The position numbers and the translations under genes were made by a program. From Lachnoclostridium sp. UBA3775 (GTDB lineage Bacteria; Bacillota; Clostridia; Lachnospirales; Lachnospiraceae), in NCBI GenBank assembly GCA_002369525.1, contig DFFN01000065.1, positions 1 to 27,204 on the forward strand: a stretch of 27,204 bases of DNA, given 5' to 3'. The notes beneath the pieces are model-generated. The model saw nothing but the letters and a program-made list of their open reading frames with translations, searched no databases and was not told the origin of the DNA. The number at the start of each line of letters is the position of its first letter. Position 1 is the stretch's first letter. Below, one piece after another: positions 19,801-26,600 of this stretch.

Positions 19801-22800
19801 AACTGCTTCACCACTTACCATTCCCGCAATAACATCGGAATTGCTGTCTACAGTACCGTCAAGTGTAACGCTTTCCACAAGATCTCCTGTAGTTGCATTA
19901 TATAAACCAAATACAACCTCAGTATTACCCGGAGCGGTGTCAGAGCCATCATCGTTGACCCACACCTTCTTAGCACTAACATCAACAACATCCTTGGTTG
20001 TATTCTTGATTGTGAGAGTATCATTATTTGCATAATACCACTTATCATAATCAGGAATATCATCTTTATTGATTCTGAACTTATATACTACATCATTAGT
20101 CTTGTAGCCCTTAGGAGGTTCTACTTCAACAAGCGCATACCATTTACCTGTAATCAGGCTCCATCCGTCTTTACCATGATCACCAAATACCGTGGCCTCA
20201 CCATCTTTCCCGCTTTCATCATTATGTTTAGTCACAAAAAAGATTTCACTTCCACCAACTTTGGTCATTGGTATAAAATCTTCATCAGCCGGTGCATTAT
20301 CAGGTACGCTGGTTTTATTATTCTTATACTCAAGAAGTTGGAATTTTGCGCCATTAAGGCGCTTATCCATGTCAAAACTATCAAACTTAAGAATATTGAT
20401 TGAAGGAACCGAAGCTGTACCGCTTGCATCCGAAAAATTTCCCGCTTTGGACTCGCTTGTTATACTTTCTCCATTGAGCCCAAATTCAAGGGTATTGGAG
20501 TATGATGAATTCGCTATAATTACCCTTGCATCATATGTAATAGTAACAGGAACCCCATCCTTGACGGTAAAATATACTTTTCCACCGGCAGGATAATGGC
20601 TTACCAGAGCATTTGAAGGAGTAACAACTATTGAATTATAATTAATTGAAATATTAGATGGAGTGTCGATTACGGTATAATCATTTCCTCCGTTAAGTTG
20701 CTTTCCTTCTTCATTGAGAGTAATAGTGTAGCTTGTAATTGCTTCTGCAGGATATATTCCACCTGCTGCAATCATGCTCTTCTTCTCAGGATCTTCAGTT
20801 TTAGCTATAGGCGCATAATCAACTGTCCAATCTGTATTTTTAACTTCACCCAGTTCATCATTCTCTACTGTATTCTCAAAAGTATACAGACAATTATTGG
20901 CAAGAATATCATTCAAAAGTTCTTCTGAACCATCTACGCCTTTTTTATATCTCAAATAATATACGATTGCATAGTAAGGATAGTAATCACCCTTTGCATC
21001 CCTTGCCAATTCATCGGTATCAATTGTAAATACTATCTGTCCTGCGGCTTCATCATACGAGAAACAAGAATTGCAGGTATAGCTGATATTTGCATATGAT
21101 TCCTCCTGAGTTGGATTCCACGTTTTATGATATGTCGTAGCCTGTCCTTCTGCCGGAACATACTTTAATTGTATTTCACCATTTTTAGAACCAACATCAT
21201 CATTATCAGGATTTCCGGAAAACCATGAATTAAAATGCTTCATTCCGGGTCTGTAATTTTCTCCGGTAACAATAGGTTGAAGGTATTTTGAATCATAGGT
21301 ATCCGTAAATGTATACTCTTTTCCTTCTTCAATATCAGCTGCAGAGAACAGAATATAGTATGAACGAAGCTGAAATACAAGCGGATTTGCGCCATCCATT
21401 TCGACTGTAGAGTGTAATTCAGAATCATAATATTGATTCAAAAGGTCACCTGACAATTTTTCATAATGACGTGTGTGTGCTATTTTTTCTGTACTAACAT
21501 TATCATCACCATCATAGAAAAATTTGGCGGTGTTTTTATGCTGATAATTTGCTGAAAAATTATCAATCCAAGTTTTGTCAAGTATTGTCTGATAAGTAAC
21601 CTTTAATGTTCTCTGACCCTCACTTGCATATAAGCCTTGATTATCTCCAGTTCCCTTATAAAATACAATTGAAAAATTATTTTTTTTATCAGACGTATCA
21701 GTAGACAAAACATACCTTTCATCACCGATAAGACCTTCAATATTAAAGCTGTCAACTACAAGTTCATCCTTTAAAAAAGTATTGTGATTATTATTCCAAT
21801 CATCAACAACAGCTATAGTGTCTTCAAGTCTGGCTGTATTCAGTCCTTCTTTCGGAACCACAAGATAAATAGTCCAGTTTGCAGTATAACTGTCGCTTGC
21901 CGAATCATAAACTACATCTACATCCTTTGCTATTTCAGCCTTTGATTCGCTGTTTGAAACAACAGCCTGAGCACCGGTAGTACCAATCGTATTGCCATCT
22001 TTATCCAAAGCTTTAGAAAAATTATTTAAAATTTTACTTCCCTGAAGACCGGTTGTATCTGTAACAGTACGATATGTTATTTCATATTTATAGGGTTCAG
22101 TATCGGAAGCAGGAATAGTATATGACCATGTATTTCCAGCAATATTGACAGCACTGGAAATATCAATATCACCACCAATCTGTTCCCCACTAGCATTATA
22201 TTTTTTCAGAATAAAACCATTATCATATTGGGTTTCGTTTTTAAGATTAGTTATTTCATCCGTTATTGTATAACCAGCAACAGAACCTTTTGTTTCAGCA
22301 TTAAAAACTATTTTCCATTCACAATATGTATCATCTCCATACTGGGAAGTTTTGAGAGAACTTTTTGTGATTCCTGCTTGATTAATTACAACTTCATTCG
22401 GATGCGCTGTATGAGGATATCCGGTATTATGAACATTATCATAATCATCGGTAGGATTACCATCATTATCTTTTGAAGAAACAGTAGCTTTATTATCCGC
22501 TTTAATCTGGGCAGCAGAAATTGTACTCGGATCACAAGGAACCGAATACTTTATAGTAATAACTTCTCCATCCTTCATTTCAGGGAAGATATATCTGAAT
22601 CCCCCCTCATTTTCCTGAACTTTGGTAACATTTACAGTACCACTTTTATTTGAAGAAAACGAAACACTTGAATAATCAATATTCAAAAAATCAGACACAA
22701 ATGTATCGTCAACTGTTACATCCTTATTTATATTTTTGGATGTAACATTCAACGTGTAATCAATAGTCATCCTGGAGTTTTCCCATGTTTCCTGATAACA

Positions 22801-23418
22801 TATTTTATCAATTTTTACATTTGATTCATCATCGAAAACAAGACCGGTTTTGACATCATTACCCCAGTCTATCTCATTCTTAGTTCCATCAAAACTTATT
22901 TCTGCATCGATTTTAAACTGGGCATCACCTGCTCGGTTAAGCAATTCAAAGTTGGGATCGGACTGATTGAAAGTAAAATACAAGGTATTATTATCGAAAT
23001 AATAAGTATTATTCTTTATCTCATAAATTACACCTGCAAGATTCAATGCAATAGTAAGATTTCCGGGCGCACCTGACGTCGGAACCTCCGATTCAAGTTT
23101 TACTCCTTCAGGGAAGGTATAGGTTACTGTGGTGTCTCCTGTAGTAGGAAACTGAACACCACCTGTTTCCGGATTTTCTCTATACGCAAGTTGGACCTCA
23201 AAAGTACCTGAGTTTACTACCTGGTTTTCCTTATTGGCAATGTCAATGTAGTTTCCGCTTCTATCTTTAAGCAAAATCTCAACTACAAAGTTACGCAAAT
23301 CAACCTCAGAAGCAGCATTGGCTTTTCTTACATTCGTCAATCCTTCAATATTAAACATGGAAAAAACCATGATTACAGTTAGGATAATGCTTACAAAGCG
23401 TTTCGTTGAATTCTTCAT
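10822..23418 (-). CDS. Giant sortase-anchored adhesin with 26 tandem Cna-B-like domains (4198 aa)
   Basis: Predicted to be wall-attached, with a long stalk presenting an N-terminal binding region. Order: signal peptide (1-35, cleavage after Ala-Asn-Ala); an N-terminal region to about 1005 of beta-rich MSCRAMM-like character; a SpaA-like domain at about 1007-1140 (INILKFDSFD, LNGAKFQLLE, YALVEVEPPKGY); 26 Cna-B-like domains (1143-4022); one further domain of another type (from DTGSILIRKTIKG); a Ser-rich linker; GPKTGDD at 4165, a hydrophobic segment and a KKKEEEE tail. Nearly every repeat has the Lys, Glu and Asn that form intramolecular isopeptide bonds in Cna-B folds (for example KKVW, VKET or WSE, and TITN or TLTN), so a stiff, protease-resistant stalk is inferred. 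The start at 23418 is preceded by GGAGG at 8 bases; the longer in-frame start at 23469 would add 17 residues ahead of the signal peptide. The ligand is unknown. Confidence 0.93.
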   Translation of the reverse strand: MKNSTKRFVSIILTVIMVFSMFNIEGLTNVRKANAASEVDLRNFVVEILLKDRSGNYIDIANKENQVVNSGTFEVQLAYRENPETGGVQFPTTGDTTVTYTFPEGVKLESEVPTSGAPGNLTIALNLAGVIYEIKNNTYYFDNNTLYFTFNQSDPNFELLNRAGDAQFKIDAEISFDGTKNEIDWGNDVKTGLVFDDESNVKIDKICYQETWENSRMTIDYTLNVTSKNINKDVTVDDTFVSDFLNIDYSSVSFSSNKSGTVNVTKVQENEGGFRYIFPEMKDGEVITIKYSVPCDPSTISAAQIKADNKATVSSKDNDGNPTDDYDNVHNTGYPHTAHPNEVVINQAGITKSSLKTSQYGDDTYCEWKIVFNAETKGSVAGYTITDEITNLKNETQYDNGFILKKYNASGEQIGGDIDISSAVNIAGNTWSYTIPASDTEPYKYEITYRTVTDTTGLQGSKILNNFSKALDKDGNTIGTTGAQAVVSNSESKAEIAKDVDVVYDSASDSYTANWTIYLVVPKEGLNTARLEDTIAVVDDWNNNHNTFLKDELVVDSFNIEGLIGDERYVLSTDTSDKKNNFSIVFYKGTGDNQGLYASEGQRTLKVTYQTILDKTWIDNFSANYQHKNTAKFFYDGDDNVSTEKIAHTRHYEKLSGDLLNQYYDSELHSTVEMDGANPLVFQLRSYYILFSAADIEEGKEYTFTDTYDSKYLQPIVTGENYRPGMKHFNSWFSGNPDNDDVGSKNGEIQLKYVPAEGQATTYHKTWNPTQEESYANISYTCNSCFSYDEAAGQIVFTIDTDELARDAKGDYYPYYAIVYYLRYKKGVDGSEELLNDILANNCLYTFENTVENDELGEVKNTDWTVDYAPIAKTEDPEKKSMIAAGGIYPAEAITSYTITLNEEGKQLNGGNDYTVIDTPSNISINYNSIVVTPSNALVSHYPAGGKVYFTVKDGVPVTITYDARVIIANSSYSNTLEFGLNGESITSESKAGNFSDASGTASVPSINILKFDSFDMDKRLNGAKFQLLEYKNNKTSVPDNAPADEDFIPMTKVGGSEIFFVTKHNDESGKDGEATVFGDHGKDGWSLITGKWYALVEVEPPKGYKTNDVVYKFRINKDDIPDYDKWYYANNDTLTIKNTTKDVVDVSAKKVWVNDDGSDTAPGNTEVVFGLYNATTGDLVESVTLDGTVDSNSDVIAGMVSGEAVAWQASFVRVPKYEEDDKTEIQYIIKEITEVPGYRNLNPNGVLDKGTITNKQAIISISVHKLWADEDGEALDEIPEGVYAKIGLYDDDTTKDPIRTVTLTGTASSDTDVQQGKKDGEATAWYASFVDLPKYNADGDEILYYVKEIECSDGFGTENEFYGYDPEGDPIEIVNKQILINIDFQKEWKDPENYTIDPPDNASVEFTLLKDGVVTGRKVVLDGSEDTDEYKNSHQEFESNTWRARFINLPEYRYDSEGAHKIEYKVRETKGYPGFTPVGDSDEHNKITNKKDVEKINLSVTKAWLDVNELRSTAPKNAKVTLALYTRDYEDSDPEDDTPLDGRQVVLNGTASTDAYKAEHENYASGAWTATFENLPKYKYESGNENEIIYVVKVSEENCTGYKLLDKEIVLGGDTISGTVHNMQENTSVSVSKSWKDLNNEENIPLGANVVFSLFKRTGSGETVVDTPVGKTVTLDGSEDSEGENSPWEASFNNLPKYSYDSDGNATEIVYVVKETTPYTGYTASYKNGDAALNGETITNTQTTITAKVLKVWDDADNHDGARPESIAVTLKNGETIVHSTNLSAQNEWTAFISGLPMYSYDKKGVATEINYTWTEDDTAEKAGYTLSSTVVSQLTDTEGTLTTLTNSRGIEKVSVSAKKVWQNGSGTAITAPENIRTTFEIYRNDEATGITLTLDGAEDVITEIPAATANFESPAWTANFTGLEKNDEEGNPYTYTVKEVSAPTGFTNQNPDGVANEGTITNKQEEISVSASKEWILASGTTLPENAAVMFGMYERMAGSDGDKPLATVVLDGTADTESTNANYDVRESASWTASFGNLPKYKYDTEGNAVPIVYVIKENENALHGFTNQNPDGVVVQKADGTVSTGTITNKQDVVEITVSKKWQNANGSQNAPANANIVFTLFADNTATGKTITLDGTVDSTDVSQGKESGELAAWTANFVDLPKYDSRTGNEIAYTVKETTGYTGYTVSYGNADADSASDEGTITNIQDVKKLSVRKIWDDSNNQDGKRPESLVMTLSNGIVGEERTVTLNVEGEWKGEIDNLPVYRDGVEIVYTWIEGDTPEGYTLSGAPVTDKDGLTTFTNKYGTEIVSATVIKNWEDGNNRDGIRPRSITVKLFADGVDTGKTAVLNADNSYTETIDGLPKYKDGKVISYTWQEPEITGYERTGDSTSNYTTTITNTHETATTQVSVSKVWMNADGTDNAPEGANAVFELYANGVSTGKTVTLDGTKDEPMGTAAVYDYESAAWTASFTNLDLNENGNKITYTVKEKTGFTGYSVSYGGAETDSAINGGSITNNQDVVEVLTGKKWKNADGSETAPEGASVVFTLFADGKATNNTVKLDGMPDVILGDSSADCLESEAWTAMFKKLPEYDYASGTPAKIAYTVKETTGFTGYTASYPDAEADSVSNGGNITNTQGVIGVTAGKKWKNADGSETAPEGASVVFTLYADGNATDRTVTLNGTADTEAANYESEAWTASFTGLPEYSYSADKAPEKIVYTVKETTPFTGYAAESDETAAGGSITNAEIVVSVSAIKAWSNVDNTTTAPKDASVVFTLYADDKITDRTVTLDGKADELTGTAAVYDYESAAWTASFTNLPKYRTGTTIEIIYTIDETSGTDGYTKGNRISVTNGGTITNKQNVTQLSVKKIWNDSENQDGKRPVSLTVTLNNGSTDVGSVTLSDNNGWQDSISNLPEYDYTTGNKIVYSWSEDENALPEGYKLTGNSTENDLTTLTNSYTPGKTEATVKKVWNDAENQDAIRPASISVQLMAGDEAYGDPIVLNDANEWKATVSNLEEYAGGNKIAYSWTEVSVPAGYVAAYSAQGTITTITNTHVPETAAISVSKAWVNADGSTTAPNGANVTFSVFEDGKTDVLATVTLDGSADKEPADASGAYAYERAAWTASYKNLPKYRNVDGKAVEIKYVVKETTAYVGYTASYANGDSAADGETITNSEIKTSISVKKVWSNADQTDTAPKDASVVFTLYADGVATDKTVTLDGVTDSDGEVTAWIASFDNLPKYKTGTTTEIVYTVDETSGVQGYTKTNDASVANGEIITNKQDVTVLSVAKVWDDAENQDGKRPVDLTVTLNNGSMEVGSVVLSNGNNWTGSISGLPVYDYTTGNKLVYSWSEGTLPDGYSMTKSEDSETEYGTLTTITNSYTPGKVSVSVKKVWDDAENQDGKRPASVSVELKNGNTVIETVELNEANKWTATVSDLDEYAAGNKIVYTWSEVTTGMPEGYELSDSVTEGQVTTLTNSYRPETIGVSVKKAWINADKTIEAPDGANAVFGLFEKDGTDPIATVTLDGIVDAESGAYESAAWTASFVNLPRYRAGEEIEYVVKETVSYAGYTVSYASGDSAKDGETITNTQDVVSISVKKEWSNADGTATAPKDASVVFTLYADGNAVDGKTISLDGAADSNGEKTAWIAEFEALPKYKTGTTTEIVYTVDETSGVTGYTKTNASAVADGGTITNKQDVTQLSVKKVWDDSDDQDGKRPESLTVTLSNGSKNAGSVTLNEANSWTATISNLPVYDYVTGNKLTYLWNEGDMPEGYSLTDMSDSETADGKLTTLTNSYEPGKIAMTVRKVWDDADNQDGVRPESLDVLLLDEKSKVVDIVSLNEDNGWTGTIDNLDEYGNKVKRVYTWSEDAKGLPEGYALTNTVTEGQITTLTNTYVPETVEIKVNKAWLNADGSTDAPDGANVVFALFTRETDGETVTETDLGMTVTLDGAADETDGEAPAAFCESESWTAVFKNLPKYKPGESGVELTYFVKEITEYADYTNLNPEGVADGETITNKQDTGSILIRKTIKGDITDEDRAGLTFVVKDKDGNEVGSYKLGVDFDEEKDDNDVVTGYSKTIEVPVGEYTVEETLYKFDGTTVTVSYKVDGGEAKEGDTTEAFEVGKEKTTVVEYENMYEDDKKTDNESQSSSGSTSGDSDERGPKTGDDMSVKALAVIAVISVTAAFFLKKKEEEE
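11353..12639 (-). repeat. A-B-B-A cassette, copy 3 (domains 23-26)
   Basis: This 429-aa unit has four domains in fixed order: A with YTVDETSGVTGY, B ending TLTNSYEPG, B ending TLTNTYVPE, and A with KAWLNADGSTDAPDGANVVF. Domain boundaries match those of the next two units. Its last domain is longer and has Cys in place of the usual Tyr before Glu-Ser. Confidence 0.85.
12640..13881 (-). repeat. A-B-B-A cassette, copy 2 (domains 19-22)
   Basis: This 414-aa unit has the same order: A with YTVDETSGVQGY, B ending TITNSYTPG, B ending TLTNSYRPE, and A with KAWINADKTIEAPDGANAVF. It is contiguous with copies 1 and 3. Confidence 0.85.
13882..15165 (-). repeat. A-B-B-A cassette, copy 1 (domains 15-18)
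   Basis: This 428-aa unit has A with YTIDETSGTDGY, B ending TLTNSYTPG, B ending TITNTHVPE, and A with KAWVNADGSTTAPNGANV. The junction of its last two domains resembles that of the neighbouring adhesin more than that of copies 2 and 3. Confidence 0.82.
15853..17133 (-). repeat. Diverged A-B-B-A cassette (domains 9-12)
   Basis: Domains 9-12 have the same A-B-B-A order and a total of 427 aa, matching the three C-terminal cassettes in length. The sequence is more diverged: the first A has YTVKETTGYTGY where the others have YTVDETSG. Two A domains (13 and 14, 229 aa) separate it from copy 1. Confidence 0.65.
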
Positions 23419-23443
23419 TATAACTACCTCCGCATCATTTTTG

Positions 23444-23458
23444 ATGCCAATTGGGCAT
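23444..23458 (-). promoter_or_regulatory. Inverted repeat in the adhesin leader
   Basis: ATGCC and GGCAT arms flank five bases, 12 bases ahead of the GGAGG ribosome site of the giant adhesin gene. It is short, so it is only a candidate operator or hairpin. Confidence 0.3.
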
Positions 23459-23487
23459 AACTTCCCCAATTCTAAATATGTTGTATA

Positions 23488-23517
23488 ATTTTAACATAGG
23501 TTCCACATATAATGCAA
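23488..23517 (-). promoter_or_regulatory. Promoter candidate for the giant adhesin gene
   Basis: Minus-strand TTGCAT (23517-23512) and TAAAAT (23493-23488) are 18 bases apart, in an AT-rich stretch downstream of the previous gene's terminator. The predicted leader is about 60 bases. Other AT-rich hexamers nearby could serve as the -10. Confidence 0.45.
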
Positions 23518-23556
23518 GCATTAATTTTATTAAATATAAGCATTGAAAATTCCCCA

Positions 23557-23590
23557 CAAAAAATTACCGGGCCTTTCGGCCCGGCAATTA
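23557..23590 (-). terminator. Rho-independent terminator of the upstream adhesin gene
   Basis: A 10-base GC-rich stem (arms 23564-23573 and 23578-23587, one G-T wobble) with a GAAA loop is followed on the minus strand by six T. It lies 24 bases after the stop codon at 23612. Confidence 0.88.
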
Positions 23591-23611
23591 ATTTCACCAT
23601 ATCCCTATTCT

Positions 23612-26600
23612 CTAATTCTCATTTTCTTTTTTTCTGAAGACGATCATGCCTGCCATTGAAACTGCTGCAAGGAGCATCAGCATCAGCATATGATTATCGT
23701 CTCCGGTCTTAGGAGAATCGGGCGTTCTTTCATCGGTGTTGCTTGAAGTCTTCTGGATCTTAGCCTGATGGAATTTGAGTCTTCCTCTCTCCACGGTCTC
23801 GATCTTGGTTTCGCCTACGGTTACCTTGTAACCTTCGGGTACTTCGATGACGGTTATCTTGTACTCGCCTGTCTTAGCGGTATAATCTCCGTCTTCGTCC
23901 TTCTCGCTGAATTTCCTGATGTAACCGTCCTCGTCGGTTGTAAGGATGAATTCTTCTCCGTCAGGAGTTACAACCTTAACCTTTGCACCGGGAACAGGTC
24001 TCTCATCTCCGCCTTCTTCTACAACCTGGATATCAAGTCCGCCTGTAGATGTTACGATCTTTGCTTCAAGATGTTCGATTTCATCCTTGACTACAGTGCC
24101 CTTGGTTACCTTGCCTTCGTCAACATCGTAATCGTCGGGAACCTTCTTAACCCTTGCTTCATAGTTGCCGGGTTCAAGAATGTAATTGTCGAATTCATCT
24201 TTCTCGGTAAGTTCTGTAATCTTTCCGTTTTCATCGGTTGTAAATACGTCCTTACCGTCCTTTGTCTTGATCACGGTTTCGCTTCCGTCTTCATTGATCC
24301 TAACGATCTCAACTTCGGCATCGGGTACCGGATTACCGCTCTTTTTCTCGGTTACAGTCACATCAAGTCCACCCTTTTCGGTTGCAATGACTGCTTCATG
24401 CTTGCCAATGCCGTCTCTCGGAACTGTTACCTCATCCTTCTGGCCTGTTACTACGTCATAGCCGTCAGGAACTTTCTTAACTTCTACTTCGTACTTGCCG
24501 GCAGGGATATCCTTGATATCAATCTTACCGTTTTCATCGGTTGTAAATACATCCTTGCCATCCTTGGTCTTCACAACTGTCGTAGTTCCGTCAGGATTCT
24601 TCTTGGAAATCTCAACCTCTGCATCGGGAACAGGTTTTCCTGAATGCTCTTCGGTTACTATCACAACAAGGCTTGAATCGGGAGTATACTTATCATCGAT
24701 TATAAGCTTGTCGGTATCATTCTTTTCAACCTTGACATCGATGGTCTTTCCGGTCTTTTCATCCTCATCATTGAGCTTGTATGAAACTGACTCGGTATAG
24801 CCTTCGATAGCCGAGTTGGTCTCGGTTACTGTGTAAGTATCGGTTGAAAGTTTCTTGTCGCCGGTGAAGCTTAAGGTAAATTCTGTCTTATCCGAATTTG
24901 CAACGAAATCCTGAAGAGTAAGTACAACCTTCTTATCGTTAAGCTTGCCGTTCTTGTCAAGATACTTGCCTTCACTGTTTGTAATCTCGAAGGTGATTCC
25001 GCCTGCTTCTTCCTCGGGAGTAACAAGTCCGGAAAGTCTCTTTGTAATTACGAGTGAACCGGTATCTTCGGTATTGGTGATTGTTCCGCCGTTTTCAACA
25101 ACTTCCTTATCGGAGGTATATCCAACATATGGAGCTGTCTCTTTTACGGTGTAAACAATTGCTTTACCGTTTGCATTCTTGGGAAGATTTGTAAAGCTTG
25201 CTGTCCATGCAGTTGCCTCGCCGTCTTCATCAACGTTTCCGTCAAGTGTAACTGTCTTGCCGCTTACAGCATTTCCGTCTGCATAAAGAGCAAATACAAC
25301 ATTTGCGCCGTTAGGTGCGGTTGTTGATCCGTCAGCTTTCTTCCATGCCTTCGCAGCACTGATATCAACCAATTCGATATCATGAGTATTTGTAATCGTT
25401 GTTACAGTTCCGTTTACACTGTAAGCTGCTGTATATCCGTCAGGAACAACTTCTTCAAATGTATAAACGACATCAGCACCGTTTTTCTTCTTGTCAAGAC
25501 CACTGACTGTTTCTGTCCAGCTGTTTGCTGCATTAAGAGTAACAACTTTTCCGGTCTCAACACCGTCTGCAAGAAGTTTTACACTTACTTCATCAGGTCT
25601 TACACCGTCTCTGTTATCATCATCGGTCCAAACCTTCTCAACTGTTACAGCAACCTTACCCGGTGTATACGAATTGGTAAAGCTTGTCGTATTACCGTTT
25701 ACAGTCTTTGCTGTCTGGCTGTAATCCTCAGGCATGGTGCCTTCAGTCCAGCTGTAGTTGATTTCGCTGCCGTTCTTATGTGTAGGAAGATCTGGAACAG
25801 TTACGGTCCAGCTGTTAGCTTCATTGAGTGTGTATGTCTTGTTTTCCGAAACTGTTCCGTTGCTGAGTGTCACAACAATGCTTTCAGGTCTGTTACCGTC
25901 TTTATTGTTGCTGTCATCCCATACCTTCTGTACGGTAAGCGATTTTACTGTTTCCTTATTTACGATCACTGCATTTACTGCAACAGGATCGTTGTTTGTC
26001 TTTGCATAGCCTGCAAAGCCCTGAGACTCGTCTGCGGTATATACAATTGCCGCAAGCTTGTTATCTTTGTCATGCTTATACTTGGGAAGTTCTGCAAATG
26101 TTGCGATCCATGCAGCACTCTCACCATCAGTGTCGGCAGTTCCGTCAAGAGTTATTGTCTTTCCTTCAACTGCGACGCCGTCGGCATAAAGCTGGATTAC
26201 TGCACTTGCGCCTTCAGGAGCTGTAATTGTCGTTCCTTCTGCATTCTGCCACTGTTTCTGCCAGCTTGCACTTGTCTTCACGAAAGTATATGCATCTTCG
26301 ATCACGAGGACATCGGTATCGTTCTTTTCTACCTTAACCGCAACAGTCTTGCCCTCCTTTTCAGCATCATCATTAAGCTTATACGATACTGATTCGGTGT
26401 AGCCTGTTACTGCCGAGTTGGTCTCGGTTACGGTATAAGTGTCTGTACCGAGTGCTTTGTCTCCGGTGAAGCTTAAGGTATAGGTCTTCTTATCATCACT
26501 TTTTGTGAAATCTGCAAGTGTAAGAACAACCTCGCTATCGCTAAGCTTACCATCTTTATCAAGATACTGTCCGCGGCTGTTCATGACTGTGAACGTGATA

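Larger units (their letters stand above)
11353..19992 (-). repeat. Array of 26 tandem Cna-B-like domain repeats
   Basis: From the N-terminal side the domain types read A A A A A B A A A B B A A A A B B A A B B A A B B A. Type A (about 105-130 aa) has K-W-x-NADG-TAP, VVFTLYADG, VTLDG, AWTASF, LPKY, YTVKET-GYTGY and ITNKQ. Type B (about 90-105 aa) has KVWDDAENQDGKRP, LNNG, NLPVYDY, YSWSEG-PEGY and TTLTNSY. The array covers 2880 residues, averaging about 111 per domain. N-terminal members vary in length and sequence; C-terminal members are much more alike. Confidence 0.92.

Noticed and set aside
11353..19992. Regularly spaced repeats as a CRISPR array
   Set aside because: Repeats are about 300-bp protein domains in one open frame with sequence drift, not 25-40-bp identical repeats with spacers.
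20000..23313. A thioester adhesin domain, prompted by CYQ and CNSC cysteines in the N-terminal region
   Set aside because: I could not match a full Cys-Gln thioester signature, so the region is left as adhesin-like without naming a binding type.
20000..23313. Naming the N-terminal region a collagen-binding domain
   Set aside because: Cna-B stalks occur on many adhesins; nothing visible here fixes the ligand as collagen.
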